The notes below the pieces were generated by a model. It was not told the DNA's origin and ran no database searches. It was given only the letters and a program-made list of their open reading frames with translations. DNA of 64,000 bases from Polyangiaceae bacterium (GTDB lineage Bacteria; Myxococcota_A; Polyangia; Polyangiales; Polyangiaceae). Location: positions 186,001-250,000 of the forward strand of contig JAHBVX010000004.1 in NCBI GenBank assembly GCA_019637295.1. Reading direction: 5' to 3'. The position numbers were made by a program, and so were the translations under genes. Shown piece after piece: positions 33,490 through 41,997 of this stretch; position 1 is the stretch's first letter, and every line of letters starts with the position of its first letter.

Positions 33490-34215
33490 ATGATGGGGAC
33501 CATGAGCACGACCTCTACCCTGTGGACCTCCGCGCTGGTCGCGCTGATCGGCGGCGCCGTAGGCGGCGTGGTGGGCCGAGTGACCGCTCCGGCGAGCGCA
33601 CAGGCGCCCACGGCCGCGGCGGAGTCGCCCGAGGACGGCACCCAGCCCGCCAGCGGCGCGCCGGCGCTGGCGAAGCGCGTGGGTGAGCTCGAGGCAACCG
33701 TGCGCGAGCTCGAGCGCGAACGCCGGCTGCGCGGCGCGGCTCGAGCCTACGCAGAGCCATCCGAGCCGGGCTCGGCGCCGGATGGCGGGGTTCGGGGGCT
33801 GGCCGTCGTGGACGATCCGGTGTTCGAGGCGGCGGTGCGCGACGTGCTCGATCAGGTGCGGGTCGAGCAGCGCAGCCAGCGTGACACGGAGCGGGAAGAG
33901 CGGCGGAGAGAGTCGGTCACTCGCTGGAGCGGAGGGCTCCAGGCCAAGCTCCGGCTCACGGACCCGCAGCGCCAGAAGATCGAACGCATCGCGGAGGACT
34001 ACTTCGCAGAGCTGCGCAAGCTCCGGGACTCGGACGAGCGACCGCAGAGCCGAGAGGAGTGGCGCACGAAAATGCAGGCCCTGCGCGAGCAGAGCAACGC
34101 CAAGATCGCCGGCCTGCTCGATCCCTCCCAGCGCCGTGACTACCAGGCGCTCGAGGCAGAGGAGCAGCTCGGGTTCGGGCTCGGCGGGGGCGGGCGGCGG
34201 CGAAATCGCGACTGA
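33490..34215 (+). CDS. Spy/CpxP-like periplasmic helical protein
   Basis: 241 residues. The N-terminal hydrophobic segment (LWTSALVALIGGAVGGVVG) is followed by a coiled-coil (VGELEATVRELERERRLRG) and a C-terminal helical region with LRLTDPQRQKIERI and AGLLDPSQRRDYQAL, similar to the LTxxQ motifs of Spy/CpxP chaperones and CnrX-like sensors. It lies 133 bp upstream of the efflux operon in the same direction and may sense envelope stress or metals for it. Three ATG codons at 33490, 33493 and 33502 compete as start. Confidence 0.65.
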   Translation: MMGTMSTTSTLWTSALVALIGGAVGGVVGRVTAPASAQAPTAAAESPEDGTQPASGAPALAKRVGELEATVRELERERRLRGAARAYAEPSEPGSAPDGGVRGLAVVDDPVFEAAVRDVLDQVRVEQRSQRDTEREERRRESVTRWSGGLQAKLRLTDPQRQKIERIAEDYFAELRKLRDSDERPQSREEWRTKMQALREQSNAKIAGLLDPSQRRDYQALEAEEQLGFGLGGGGRRRNRD

Positions 34216-34354
34216 TCGAGTCCGAAATCGGGTCGCGGGGACGCCCCGTCGCACTATACGGTGACGCGGCGGCGGATCTTCCCGTCGGCGGATTCTTTGA
34301 ATATTTGGCTAACGCAGCGCCCGCGCGCGGCATCCGCCACTCGAAGTCGTGACC

Positions 34355-35677
34355 ATGCAGCAACAAGGCGATCCCGAAGTCCTCAAGACCTTGACCAAAG
34401 GCCGCTCCCCGCTGCGCCGCTGGCTCTTTCGCTTGCTGCCCATCGTGATCATCGCCGCCATGGTGGGCGGGATCATGCTCTATCGCGCGCGCACACAGCG
34501 CCCCGACTCGGACCGGTACGTCACCGCGCCCGCTGAACGCGCGAGTATCCGCGAGACGGTGTCCGCCACCGGGACGCTCAGCGCCCTGGACACCGTCGAG
34601 GTGGGCGCGGAGGTCACCGGGCGCGCCATGAAGGTCCTCGTCGACTTCAACGATCAGGTCAAGGCAGGTCAGGTCCTCGCCGAGATCGACACCGAACAGC
34701 TCGACGCCAAGGTCGAGCAGTCGCAGGCGCAGCTTCGTAGCGCTCAGTCGTCCTATCGCAACTCACAGGCGACGGCGCGCGAGTCCAAGCTCAAGGCCGA
34801 GCGCGCGAGGGAGCTGCACAAGCGCGGGTTGGTATCGGATCAGGACCTCGAGACCCTGGAGGCCACGCTGGCCCGCGCGAACGCCAGCGTCGGCAGCGCC
34901 TCCGCGCAGGTCACCGTGGCTCGCGCCAACGTGCGTGCCGACCAGACGAGCCGCTCCAAGGCGCTGATCAAGTCGCCCATCGACGGCATCGTGCTGTCGC
35001 GCAGCGTCGAGCCGGGTCAGACCGTGACCGCGGGCTTTCAGACCCCCGTCCTCTTCATGCTGGCGCGGGATCTGACCCAGATGCAGCTCAAGGTGGACGT
35101 GGACGAGGCGGACATCGGCAAGGTGCAAGAGGGCCAACGGGCCACGTTCCTCGTCGACGCCTACCCGCGCAAGCGCTTCAACTCCAAGGTGCTCAGCCTG
35201 CGCTACCTGCCCAAGCCCGCCACGTCGGTGGTCACCTACGAGGCGGTGCTGTCGGTGGACAACTCCGAGCGCTTGCTGCGGCCGGGCATGACGGCCACGA
35301 GCACCATCGTCGTGGAGGACAAGCAGAACGTGCTGACGGTGCCGAACGCTGCGCTGCGCTTCACGCCGCCCCGAGAGGGAGGCGCCGGTAGCCGCGCTAC
35401 AGCCGCGATACCGCTGCCTGGCTTCGGCGGCCCGGGCGCCAGCCTGGGTCGCGGTGGAGGCATGCGCGGCGGCGGGGGGCCTCGGGGCGGGGGCACTCCG
35501 GGCGCGGGCCAAGCTCGGGGCGGCGGCGCGGACAAAGTGTTCGTACTCCGGGAGGGCAAGCTGGTGCGGGTGGCCGTGGAAATTGGCGTGAGCGATGGCC
35601 GTCGCAGCGAGATCGTCGGGGGCGAACTGAAGGAGGGCGACCTGGTGGTCACCGAGATGTCGGAGACCACGAAGTGA
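34355..35677 (+). CDS. MacA-like periplasmic adaptor (HlyD/RND-MFP family)
   Basis: 440 residues from ATG 34355 (GTG 34349 is also in frame). A single N-terminal membrane helix (LPIVIIAAMVGGIMLY) is followed by a lipoyl half-motif (VGAEVTGRAMKVLVDFNDQV), a long alpha-hairpin (about 115-190), the second lipoyl half (IKSPIDGIVLSRSVEPGQ) and beta-barrel and membrane-proximal domains. A Gly/Arg-rich insert (about 355-390) sits in the last domain. It joins the inner-membrane ABC pump to the outer-membrane channel. It overlaps the ATPase gene as GTGA. Confidence 0.92.
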   Translation: MQQQGDPEVLKTLTKGRSPLRRWLFRLLPIVIIAAMVGGIMLYRARTQRPDSDRYVTAPAERASIRETVSATGTLSALDTVEVGAEVTGRAMKVLVDFNDQVKAGQVLAEIDTEQLDAKVEQSQAQLRSAQSSYRNSQATARESKLKAERARELHKRGLVSDQDLETLEATLARANASVGSASAQVTVARANVRADQTSRSKALIKSPIDGIVLSRSVEPGQTVTAGFQTPVLFMLARDLTQMQLKVDVDEADIGKVQEGQRATFLVDAYPRKRFNSKVLSLRYLPKPATSVVTYEAVLSVDNSERLLRPGMTATSTIVVEDKQNVLTVPNAALRFTPPREGGAGSRATAAIPLPGFGGPGASLGRGGGMRGGGGPRGGGTPGAGQARGGGADKVFVLREGKLVRVAVEIGVSDGRRSEIVGGELKEGDLVVTEMSETTK

Positions 35678-36426
35678 CGACCTTCGCCGTCGTCGAGTTC
35701 AAGGGCGTCTCCAAGATTTACGGCGCCGGCGACACCGAAGTGCGCGCGCTCGACGGCGTGGACATGCGCATCCATCGCGGAGAGTTCGTCGCCATCATGG
35801 GCTCGAGCGGCTCGGGCAAGAGCACGGCCATGAACCTGATTGGCTGTCTGGATTTGCCGACCCTTGGCGCCTACGAGTTTCGTGGCGTGAACGTGTGCGA
35901 GCTCGACGCGGACCAGCGCGCGCTACTGCGGCGGATGTACATCGGCTTCGTGTTCCAAGGCTTCAACCTGCTCGCGCGTACCAGCGCCGTGGAGAACGTG
36001 GAGTTGCCCCTCGTCTATCGACGGGTCCCCGCCCGTGAGCGTCGCGAGCGCGCCATGGAGTCCCTGCGCGCGGTCGGACTCGAGAACCGCGCGCACCACA
36101 CGCCGTCCGAGCTCTCCGGCGGACAGCAGCAGCGCGTCGCCATCGCACGCGCGTTGGTGTCGGACCCATCCCTGTTGCTCGCGGACGAGCCCACGGGGAA
36201 CCTGGACTCGCCGCGCAAGCGGGAGATCATGGAGCTGCTCGTCCGCCTGAACGAAGAGCGGGGCATCACCATCGCCATGGTCACCCACGAGCCGGACATG
36301 AGCGTCTACGTCTCCCGGGTCGCCATGTTCAAGGACGGCAAGCTGGTGGGCGACGACGCTCCAGAGCACGTGACCTTCGCCGGGCCGCTCTCCACGCGCC
36401 CGCTGTCGTCGAGGCAGTCGTCATGA
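35674..36426 (+). CDS. MacB-type ABC transporter ATPase
   Basis: 250 residues, GTG start overlapping the adaptor stop. Walker A GSSGSGKS, Q-loop FVFQGFNLL, signature LSGGQQQR, Walker B LLLADEPTGNLD and H-loop VTHEP are all intact and of the MacB/LolD/YknY type. In E. coli MacB the ATPase and permease are one chain; here they are separate, as in YknYZ. It powers export of small molecules or peptides, or lipoprotein handling, from the periplasm by mechanotransmission. It shares ATGA with the permease gene. Confidence 0.96.
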   Translation: MTTFAVVEFKGVSKIYGAGDTEVRALDGVDMRIHRGEFVAIMGSSGSGKSTAMNLIGCLDLPTLGAYEFRGVNVCELDADQRALLRRMYIGFVFQGFNLLARTSAVENVELPLVYRRVPARERRERAMESLRAVGLENRAHHTPSELSGGQQQRVAIARALVSDPSLLLADEPTGNLDSPRKREIMELLVRLNEERGITIAMVTHEPDMSVYVSRVAMFKDGKLVGDDAPEHVTFAGPLSTRPLSSRQSS

Positions 36427-37628
36427 TCCGCGCCACGCTCGTCATGGCGCTGCGCGAGATCCGTCGCAACACCCTGCGCTCGTTCTTGACCATGCTCGGC
36501 ATCGTGATCGGCGTGGGGGCGGTGATCGCCCTGACCACCATCGGCGAGGGCGCGACGGCGCGCGTCACGCAAGACATCGCCAAGCTGGGCAACAACTTGC
36601 TCATCGTCCAGCCGGACCGCAGCCGGCGCAGCGGTGGCTTCACGCCGGCGGCCCCCTTCCGCCAGACGGACGTGGAGATCATTCGCCAGGAGGTCACCGG
36701 CGCGGAGGCCGTGGCTCCCACGGCCAACCGGCAAGCGATGGCGGTCTGGGGCAACCGCAACCGCCAGCTCAGCGCCACCGGCACCACGAACGACTACCTG
36801 ACCGTGCGCGGCTATACGCTGTCGGCGGGCCGCTCCTTCATGGAGTCGGAGGAGAACTCGTCGTCGCCCTTGTGCATCATCGGCGCCACGGTGCGCACGG
36901 AGCTCTTCGGCGGCAGCGATCCGATTGGTCAATCCATACGACTCGACAAGCTGAGCTGCGAGGTGATCGGCGTGCTCGGCGCCAAAGGCCAGAGCGGGAT
37001 GGGACAGGACCAGGACGACGTGATCCTGCTGCCTCTTCGGACCGTGCAGCGCCGAATGCTGGGCACCAACGACGTCAACGCCATCTACGTCTCGGCGGCG
37101 GAGGGGCGCAGCACGGCGCAGGTCAAGAGCCAGATGGAGTCCTTGCTCCGGCAGCGCCGGCGGATCCCGCCCGGCGGAGAGGACGACTTCTCCGTGCGTG
37201 ACATGGCGGAGATCGCTGCGGCCATGAGCAGCGCCACGGGCGTATTGACCACGCTGCTCGGCGCCATCGCGGGCGTCAGCCTGCTCGTGGGCGGCATCGG
37301 CATCATGAACATCATGCTCGTCAACGTCACCGAGCGCACCCGGGAGATCGGCATCCGCCTCGCCATCGGCGCGCGCGGTCGGGAGGTCATGCTGCAGTTC
37401 CTGGTCGAAGCCGTGGTGCTCTCCACCCTCGGCGGGGTCATCGGCATCCTGCTCGGGCTCTTCGGCTCGTACATGGCCACACGCTCCTTGCAGATGCCCT
37501 TCGTGCTGGTCCCCGACGTGATGGGCCTCGCCTTCGTGTTCTCGGCACTGGTCGGGATCGGTTTCGGATACTTGCCGGCGCACAAAGCGGCCCGGCTCAA
37601 CCCCATCGAGGCGCTTCGTCATGAGTGA
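36423..37628 (+). CDS. MacB-type ABC transporter permease (FtsX-like)
   Basis: 401 residues with four membrane helices: one at the N-terminus (FLTMLGIVIGVGAVIAL) and three in the C-terminal FtsX domain (about 270-395, LLGAIAGVSLLVGGIGIMNI). A large periplasmic MacB_PCD domain lies between them. The conserved segment TERTREIGIRLAIGARG is present. The ATG overlaps the ATPase stop, and its own stop lies 8 bases inside the outer-membrane channel gene, so all four efflux genes are translationally linked. Confidence 0.95.
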   Translation: MIRATLVMALREIRRNTLRSFLTMLGIVIGVGAVIALTTIGEGATARVTQDIAKLGNNLLIVQPDRSRRSGGFTPAAPFRQTDVEIIRQEVTGAEAVAPTANRQAMAVWGNRNRQLSATGTTNDYLTVRGYTLSAGRSFMESEENSSSPLCIIGATVRTELFGGSDPIGQSIRLDKLSCEVIGVLGAKGQSGMGQDQDDVILLPLRTVQRRMLGTNDVNAIYVSAAEGRSTAQVKSQMESLLRQRRRIPPGGEDDFSVRDMAEIAAAMSSATGVLTTLLGAIAGVSLLVGGIGIMNIMLVNVTERTREIGIRLAIGARGREVMLQFLVEAVVLSTLGGVIGILLGLFGSYMATRSLQMPFVLVPDVMGLAFVFSALVGIGFGYLPAHKAARLNPIEALRHE

Positions 37629-39117
37629 CCGCACTTTCTTTCGCTGCTCGCTTGTCGCATTGCTCGTGGCCACCGCCGCCGAAGCCCAGCCCGACGCCGC
37701 CGAGGCGACGCGGGCCAGCACCCTCCGTCGCCTTCAGGTGGAGCAAGCCGTCGCCCTCGCGCTGCGCAACAACCCCGGACACAAGGTATCCGAGCTCGAC
37801 GTGCTGCGCGCGCAGGAGGCGCTGCGGGGCGAGGAGGGGCGCTACCCCTTCGTCTTCTTGGCGGACGCGGGCTTCACGCGCAGCGACAACCCGCGCCTAG
37901 GCCCGAACGACTCCGTCAGCTCCTCCGTCAATCGCACCTACGCGCTCGGTTCCGCGCTGCGCAAGACCTGGGCGACGGGCACGGCGGCAGAGGTGCGCGT
38001 CGAGGGGCGTCGCTTCGAGAACGACATCACGACCAACCCCGCGCAGCCGAGCACGGTCTCCGGCACCGGGTACAACACGACCGCTCGTGCGTCGCTCACG
38101 CAGCCACTGTTGCGGGGAGCAGGCACGGGCGTCGGCGAGCTCGAGCTGCGCGCTGCTCGCGCCAGTCGCTCGGCCGCTGATCGCGGGCTCGCTCGCGACA
38201 CCAGCGCGCTGGTCCGCGACGTGCTCACGGCCTACTGGGAGCTGTGGTATGCCGGGAGAGCCACGGACATCGAGCGCAACGCGCTGGCCACCGCCAAGCG
38301 CCAAGAGGCCGAGGCCGAGGCGCGGGTCGCGGCGGGCGCCGTCGCTCCAGCGGACGTGCTGTCGTTCAACACGCGGGTGGCGCAGCTCGAGGAGGCGGTC
38401 GTCGGCGCGGACATCTCGCGTGAGCAACGCGCGCTCGCCGTGCTCGAGCTGATGGGGGACACCAGCGACACGGGGCAGGGTTTGCTGGCCACCAGCAGCT
38501 TGCCTCCCGCCCGGCCCCTGAGCACACGCAGGGACGTGGAGACCGCGCTTCGCTCGGACTCGGTGGAGCTGGCGACGCTCGAGGCGCAGCTCGTGGTGGC
38601 TCGCACACGCGCCGAGTACGCCGGCGAACAGAGTCGCCCCCGGCTGGATCTGAGCGGCTACCTGGAGTCGAACGGCGTGAGCGAGGCGCTGCCGCGCTCC
38701 TTTGCACGCACCGGGCAGATGGGCTGGGTGACGGGTCACGTGGGGCTCACGTTCGAGCTGCCCCTCGACGACTCTCGCCGTCAGTCCGAGAAGAGCGCGG
38801 CGCTACTCAATGTTCGGATCGCCGAGACGCAGAACCGCGCCGCGCGTCAGCGCATCGGCACGGACGCCTCCTTGGCCGTGGCGCGGGAGACCGCCGCGGC
38901 CCGCCGCCTGGCGCTCGCAGAGCGAACCTTCGACGTCGCCAAGCGGACGCACGAGGCCGAGAGGGCACGTTTCGAGCTGGGGCAGTCGATCCCCATTCAA
39001 GTGCAGCAGGCCGAAGACGATCTGAAGCAGGCGGAGCTGCGCGTGACGCGCGCCCGGGTGGACATGGTCCAGTCGCAGATCCAGCTCGACCACCTGACGG
39101 GTCGGCTCATCCCCTAG
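37621..39117 (+). CDS. TolC-family outer-membrane efflux protein
   Basis: 498 residues. An N-terminal signal peptide (LVALLVATAAEAQ) is followed by long alpha-helical repeats rich in Ala/Arg/Glu (e.g. RTHEAERARFELGQS, QQAEDDLKQAELRVTRARVD), giving the two OEP repeats of the TolC fold. It is expected to form the trimeric channel for the upstream adaptor and ABC pump. Its start overlaps the permease gene by 8 bases. It ends tail to tail with the lipase-like gene, only 3 bases apart. Confidence 0.93.
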   Translation: MSDRTFFRCSLVALLVATAAEAQPDAAEATRASTLRRLQVEQAVALALRNNPGHKVSELDVLRAQEALRGEEGRYPFVFLADAGFTRSDNPRLGPNDSVSSSVNRTYALGSALRKTWATGTAAEVRVEGRRFENDITTNPAQPSTVSGTGYNTTARASLTQPLLRGAGTGVGELELRAARASRSAADRGLARDTSALVRDVLTAYWELWYAGRATDIERNALATAKRQEAEAEARVAAGAVAPADVLSFNTRVAQLEEAVVGADISREQRALAVLELMGDTSDTGQGLLATSSLPPARPLSTRRDVETALRSDSVELATLEAQLVVARTRAEYAGEQSRPRLDLSGYLESNGVSEALPRSFARTGQMGWVTGHVGLTFELPLDDSRRQSEKSAALLNVRIAETQNRAARQRIGTDASLAVARETAAARRLALAERTFDVAKRTHEAERARFELGQSIPIQVQQAEDDLKQAELRVTRARVDMVQSQIQLDHLTGRLIP

Positions 39118-39120
39118 ACG

Positions 39121-41169
39121 TCACTCGCAGACGGCCTTCCAGTCGTCCTTGGCCGCCGGGATGCGCGCCTTGCCGGTGCTCGCCCAGGACCACAGGAAGC
39201 AGCCGTACTGGTACTTCAAGTCGTCACGGTAGACGTAGATGGCGTGGCCGTCGCCGATGGGCGCAAAGGGAAGGATGGCGCCGGTGTACTTCTCGCCGCT
39301 CTCGGAGCTGAGGTTGTCCTGCAGCGGGAGGGAGAGTTCTCCGTCGAGGCCGGCGAGGGCGAGGCTCTCTTGTAGGCTGGGCCACTGGGCGGGGCCCGCC
39401 TGCGGGTGACCGAAGGCGAGCGCCATGGCGTCGTAGGTCGCGGTCGCGAAGTACGAATCTTGGGGCGCGCTCGGCTCCAGGATGGAGCGCGCAGAGACGC
39501 CGGGCAGCGGACGCCGCCCGATGCGTGGCGCGTAGACGATGGGATCGGCGGGCTCGAGCCCCGCCGCCGCCACGCCTACCAGCGGGTGCGTCAGGCTCAG
39601 CGAGCCCGGGGTCCCGGCGGCCAGGTTGACGAGACCTGGGTACGCACCACCGTTCAACGGAGTCTCGAAGATGAAGTGGCTCCAGTGACCGCCCGCGCCG
39701 GTGGGAACCACGGCGCCGAGCTTGGGCTCGACCGGGGCGAGCATGTTGGTGAGCATGCCGCCCATGGACTGCCCGGTGACCACGACCTTCTCTGGATCGA
39801 ACGCGAACCCCGTCGCGCCGCTCGGCAGCGTCGGACCGGAACAGCCCGCCACCACGCTGGGCTCGATGTTGAGCTTCAGCAGCGCCTCGAGCAGCAGTCG
39901 CAGCTCGATCACCCCCTGGCGGAACGTATCGCGCAGGCACGCGAGGTTCATCGGGTTGATGTACGCGAGCTCGCTCGCGCCCGGCAGGCGCTCGGGGTTG
40001 AGCGGCATGGCGCTGCCCGCGATGGCGAACCCCCGGTGCGCGAGCGGGAAACCGGAACCGATGGGCTCCCCGGGTTGGCCGAGCTCATTCACGGGCCGGA
40101 GCATCGCGATGCTGTAGCCGCCGGAGCCATGGATGTTGAGCACCAGCGGATAGCCGGCCGCCGGCATCTCCGTCTTCGGAAGCACGAGCTTGATCGGCGC
40201 TGTCTCGCTGCGCTGTTCGATGGGCAGACCGTCGCTGCCGATGACGAAGCGCCCCGCCGTGTCGTACGGGGGCGTGCCGGCTTGAAACTGAGGATAGCTG
40301 ACGGTGCCGGCTAGAATGCACACGTCGGGTATCTCTGGATCATCCTGGACCGTCAGCCCTTCGATGGTGACGTCGTAGCGCGCGAGCATCGCGTCGGACA
40401 ACTCCGCCATGTCGGCGACGACATCGCCCGTGGTGAACACCGTGGCAGACACCACCTCCCTGCGCGCAACCCCGAGCTGGTCGAGCGTCTGCCACATCGG
40501 CGCCAGCAGCGTGTCCGCGCTCTGCTCCAGCGCGCCGCGGGGCGCCCGCTTCGAGAGCCGCTGCCAGCGCGGAGACTGCGCCAGGCTCTTGCCCGCCGCG
40601 TCGGTCAGAGCGCTTCGGACCACGAAGGCGTAGCTGTTGTCCGGGCGGAGCACGAAGCCTGGGCGCGGAGCCACGGCGAGCGCACCCTCGGGCACGTACA
40701 GGTCCACGTCCGGAGTGCGCGCCACGACGGGGATCAGCTGTCCCTGGTCCGGGGAGTCCGGATCGACGTCGATGAGCAGGATCGGCGCGCTCGTCTCCGC
40801 AGCGATGACGTCACTGTCCGCACGCAGATCGAGCGCGTCGCTGAAGCGAAACAGCGCCGTGGGGAGCATGGAGAAGCCCCGCGCCTCGCTCGCGTTCGCG
40901 AGGAAGCCCTGGACGAACGACAGGTTGGCCGGGTTCGGGAAGCCCGAGAGCCGGGGACGTCCTGAGTCATCCAAGCGCAGATCGCTGGGGTATGGCACGT
41001 CGAAGAAGCGCTCTGGATCGCCGAGGTCCGCTTCGAGCTCGAGCAGTCCAAAGGTCCCCACCGGCGCGCAGTCGTCGCACGCCGCGTCGTCTCCGCCACA
41101 CGCGGATAGCAGTGCGGCGACGCACAGCACGCGGAGCCACTGCCCCGCAGCCGCGGGGGACACGGTCAT
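39121..41169 (-). CDS. Large lipase/esterase-like lipoprotein
   Basis: 682 residues from ATG 41169, which overlaps the upstream stop (TGATG). Lipobox LLSAC is followed by a beta-rich N-terminal domain (FDVPYPSDLRLDDSG...) that recalls the VolA/Pla-1 type of surface lipases. The alpha/beta-hydrolase part has LVLNIHGSGGYS (oxyanion region) and the nucleophile elbow VTGQSMGGML. It probably hydrolyses lipids or esters at the cell surface. The VolA-like assignment is tentative. It is coupled to the Cys-rich lipoprotein gene. Confidence 0.8.
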   Translation of the reverse strand: MTVSPAAAGQWLRVLCVAALLSACGGDDAACDDCAPVGTFGLLELEADLGDPERFFDVPYPSDLRLDDSGRPRLSGFPNPANLSFVQGFLANASEARGFSMLPTALFRFSDALDLRADSDVIAAETSAPILLIDVDPDSPDQGQLIPVVARTPDVDLYVPEGALAVAPRPGFVLRPDNSYAFVVRSALTDAAGKSLAQSPRWQRLSKRAPRGALEQSADTLLAPMWQTLDQLGVARREVVSATVFTTGDVVADMAELSDAMLARYDVTIEGLTVQDDPEIPDVCILAGTVSYPQFQAGTPPYDTAGRFVIGSDGLPIEQRSETAPIKLVLPKTEMPAAGYPLVLNIHGSGGYSIAMLRPVNELGQPGEPIGSGFPLAHRGFAIAGSAMPLNPERLPGASELAYINPMNLACLRDTFRQGVIELRLLLEALLKLNIEPSVVAGCSGPTLPSGATGFAFDPEKVVVTGQSMGGMLTNMLAPVEPKLGAVVPTGAGGHWSHFIFETPLNGGAYPGLVNLAAGTPGSLSLTHPLVGVAAAGLEPADPIVYAPRIGRRPLPGVSARSILEPSAPQDSYFATATYDAMALAFGHPQAGPAQWPSLQESLALAGLDGELSLPLQDNLSSESGEKYTGAILPFAPIGDGHAIYVYRDDLKYQYGCFLWSWASTGKARIPAAKDDWKAVCE

Positions 41170-41948
41170 CAACAGGCTCCGCAGGTCGCGCACGCATCCG
41201 GGCAGCAGTCACCCGACAGGACACACAGCGAGTCGCAGTAGCAGCTGAGCGGAGACACGGTCCCGCAGTAGCCCTGGCAGCAGGGCGTGCCCGGGCACTT
41301 GCCCGGCGGCAGGGTCACGTTCGCGCCGCACTCGCGCGGGTAGGTGCCGGTCGGATCCGAGCCGGTGAATCCGGTGCCTCCGCAGGAGTACCAGTTGTTC
41401 GCCGGATCCCAGCCGCAGGAGTTGGTGCCGCAGGAACCCGGTCCGCCCTGCAACACGCCGCACTCCCAGTAGTAGATTTGGTTGTTGGGACCGCAACAAC
41501 CCACGTCGGCGTGGGCCTGCTCGCAGGTAGTCGGGATCACGTTGGTGCCGCCGCCGGTGCCCCCCGTGGCGACGCCGCCGGTTCCACCGGTGACCGCGCC
41601 CCCGGTGCCCCCTGTGGTCACGCCGCCGGTGCCCCCTGTGGTCACGCCGCCGGTTCCGCCGGTGGCCAGGCCGCCGGTTCCGCCGGTAGCCAGCCCTCCG
41701 CTACCGCCCGCCCCAACGCCGCCCACGCCGGCCGCGCCGCCAGTGACCGAGCCCGCGAAGCCTCCGAAGCTGCTGCCGCCGAACCCTGCGTCGAAGCCCC
41801 CGAACCCACCACCCGCAGGACTGCCGCCGACACCCGAGACGGCTCCGCCCCCAGGGCCGGTATCCGTTTCGCCGGTCGCACAGCCGAAGCCGGCCAGCGC
41901 CCCGCACACCACCCCCCCCAAGCCCACTAGCCAACCAAGGAGTCTCAC
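41169..41948 (-). CDS. Lipoprotein with Gly/Thr repeats and somatomedin-B-like Cys domain
   Basis: 259 residues. Lipobox-like ALAGFGC, then about 115 residues of Gly-rich repeats built on GGTGG(V/L)(A/T)T. The C-terminal 120 residues are Cys-rich; near the end CYCDSLCVLSGDCCPDAC has the CxCDxxCxxxGDCCxD spacing of somatomedin-B domains, which are mostly known from animals. It is expected on the cell surface, perhaps binding a protein or polysaccharide. Its stop is coupled to the lipase-like gene, so the two may work together. Confidence 0.75.
   Translation of the reverse strand: MRLLGWLVGLGGVVCGALAGFGCATGETDTGPGGGAVSGVGGSPAGGGFGGFDAGFGGSSFGGFAGSVTGGAAGVGGVGAGGSGGLATGGTGGLATGGTGGVTTGGTGGVTTGGTGGAVTGGTGGVATGGTGGGTNVIPTTCEQAHADVGCCGPNNQIYYWECGVLQGGPGSCGTNSCGWDPANNWYSCGGTGFTGSDPTGTYPRECGANVTLPPGKCPGTPCCQGYCGTVSPLSCYCDSLCVLSGDCCPDACATCGAC
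41530..41715. repeat. Imperfect Gly/Thr-coding tandem repeats
   Basis: Short GC-rich repeats (about 24 bases, reading GGTGG with A/T/V) make the spacer of the Cys-rich lipoprotein. Copies differ by few bases, which suggests recent expansion by slippage or unequal recombination. Repeat number could vary between strains. Confidence 0.7.
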
Positions 41949-41997
41949 AGCGACGTACTCTACGCGACCTCGGGCCTACGGGCACGCGGGATGTGGC

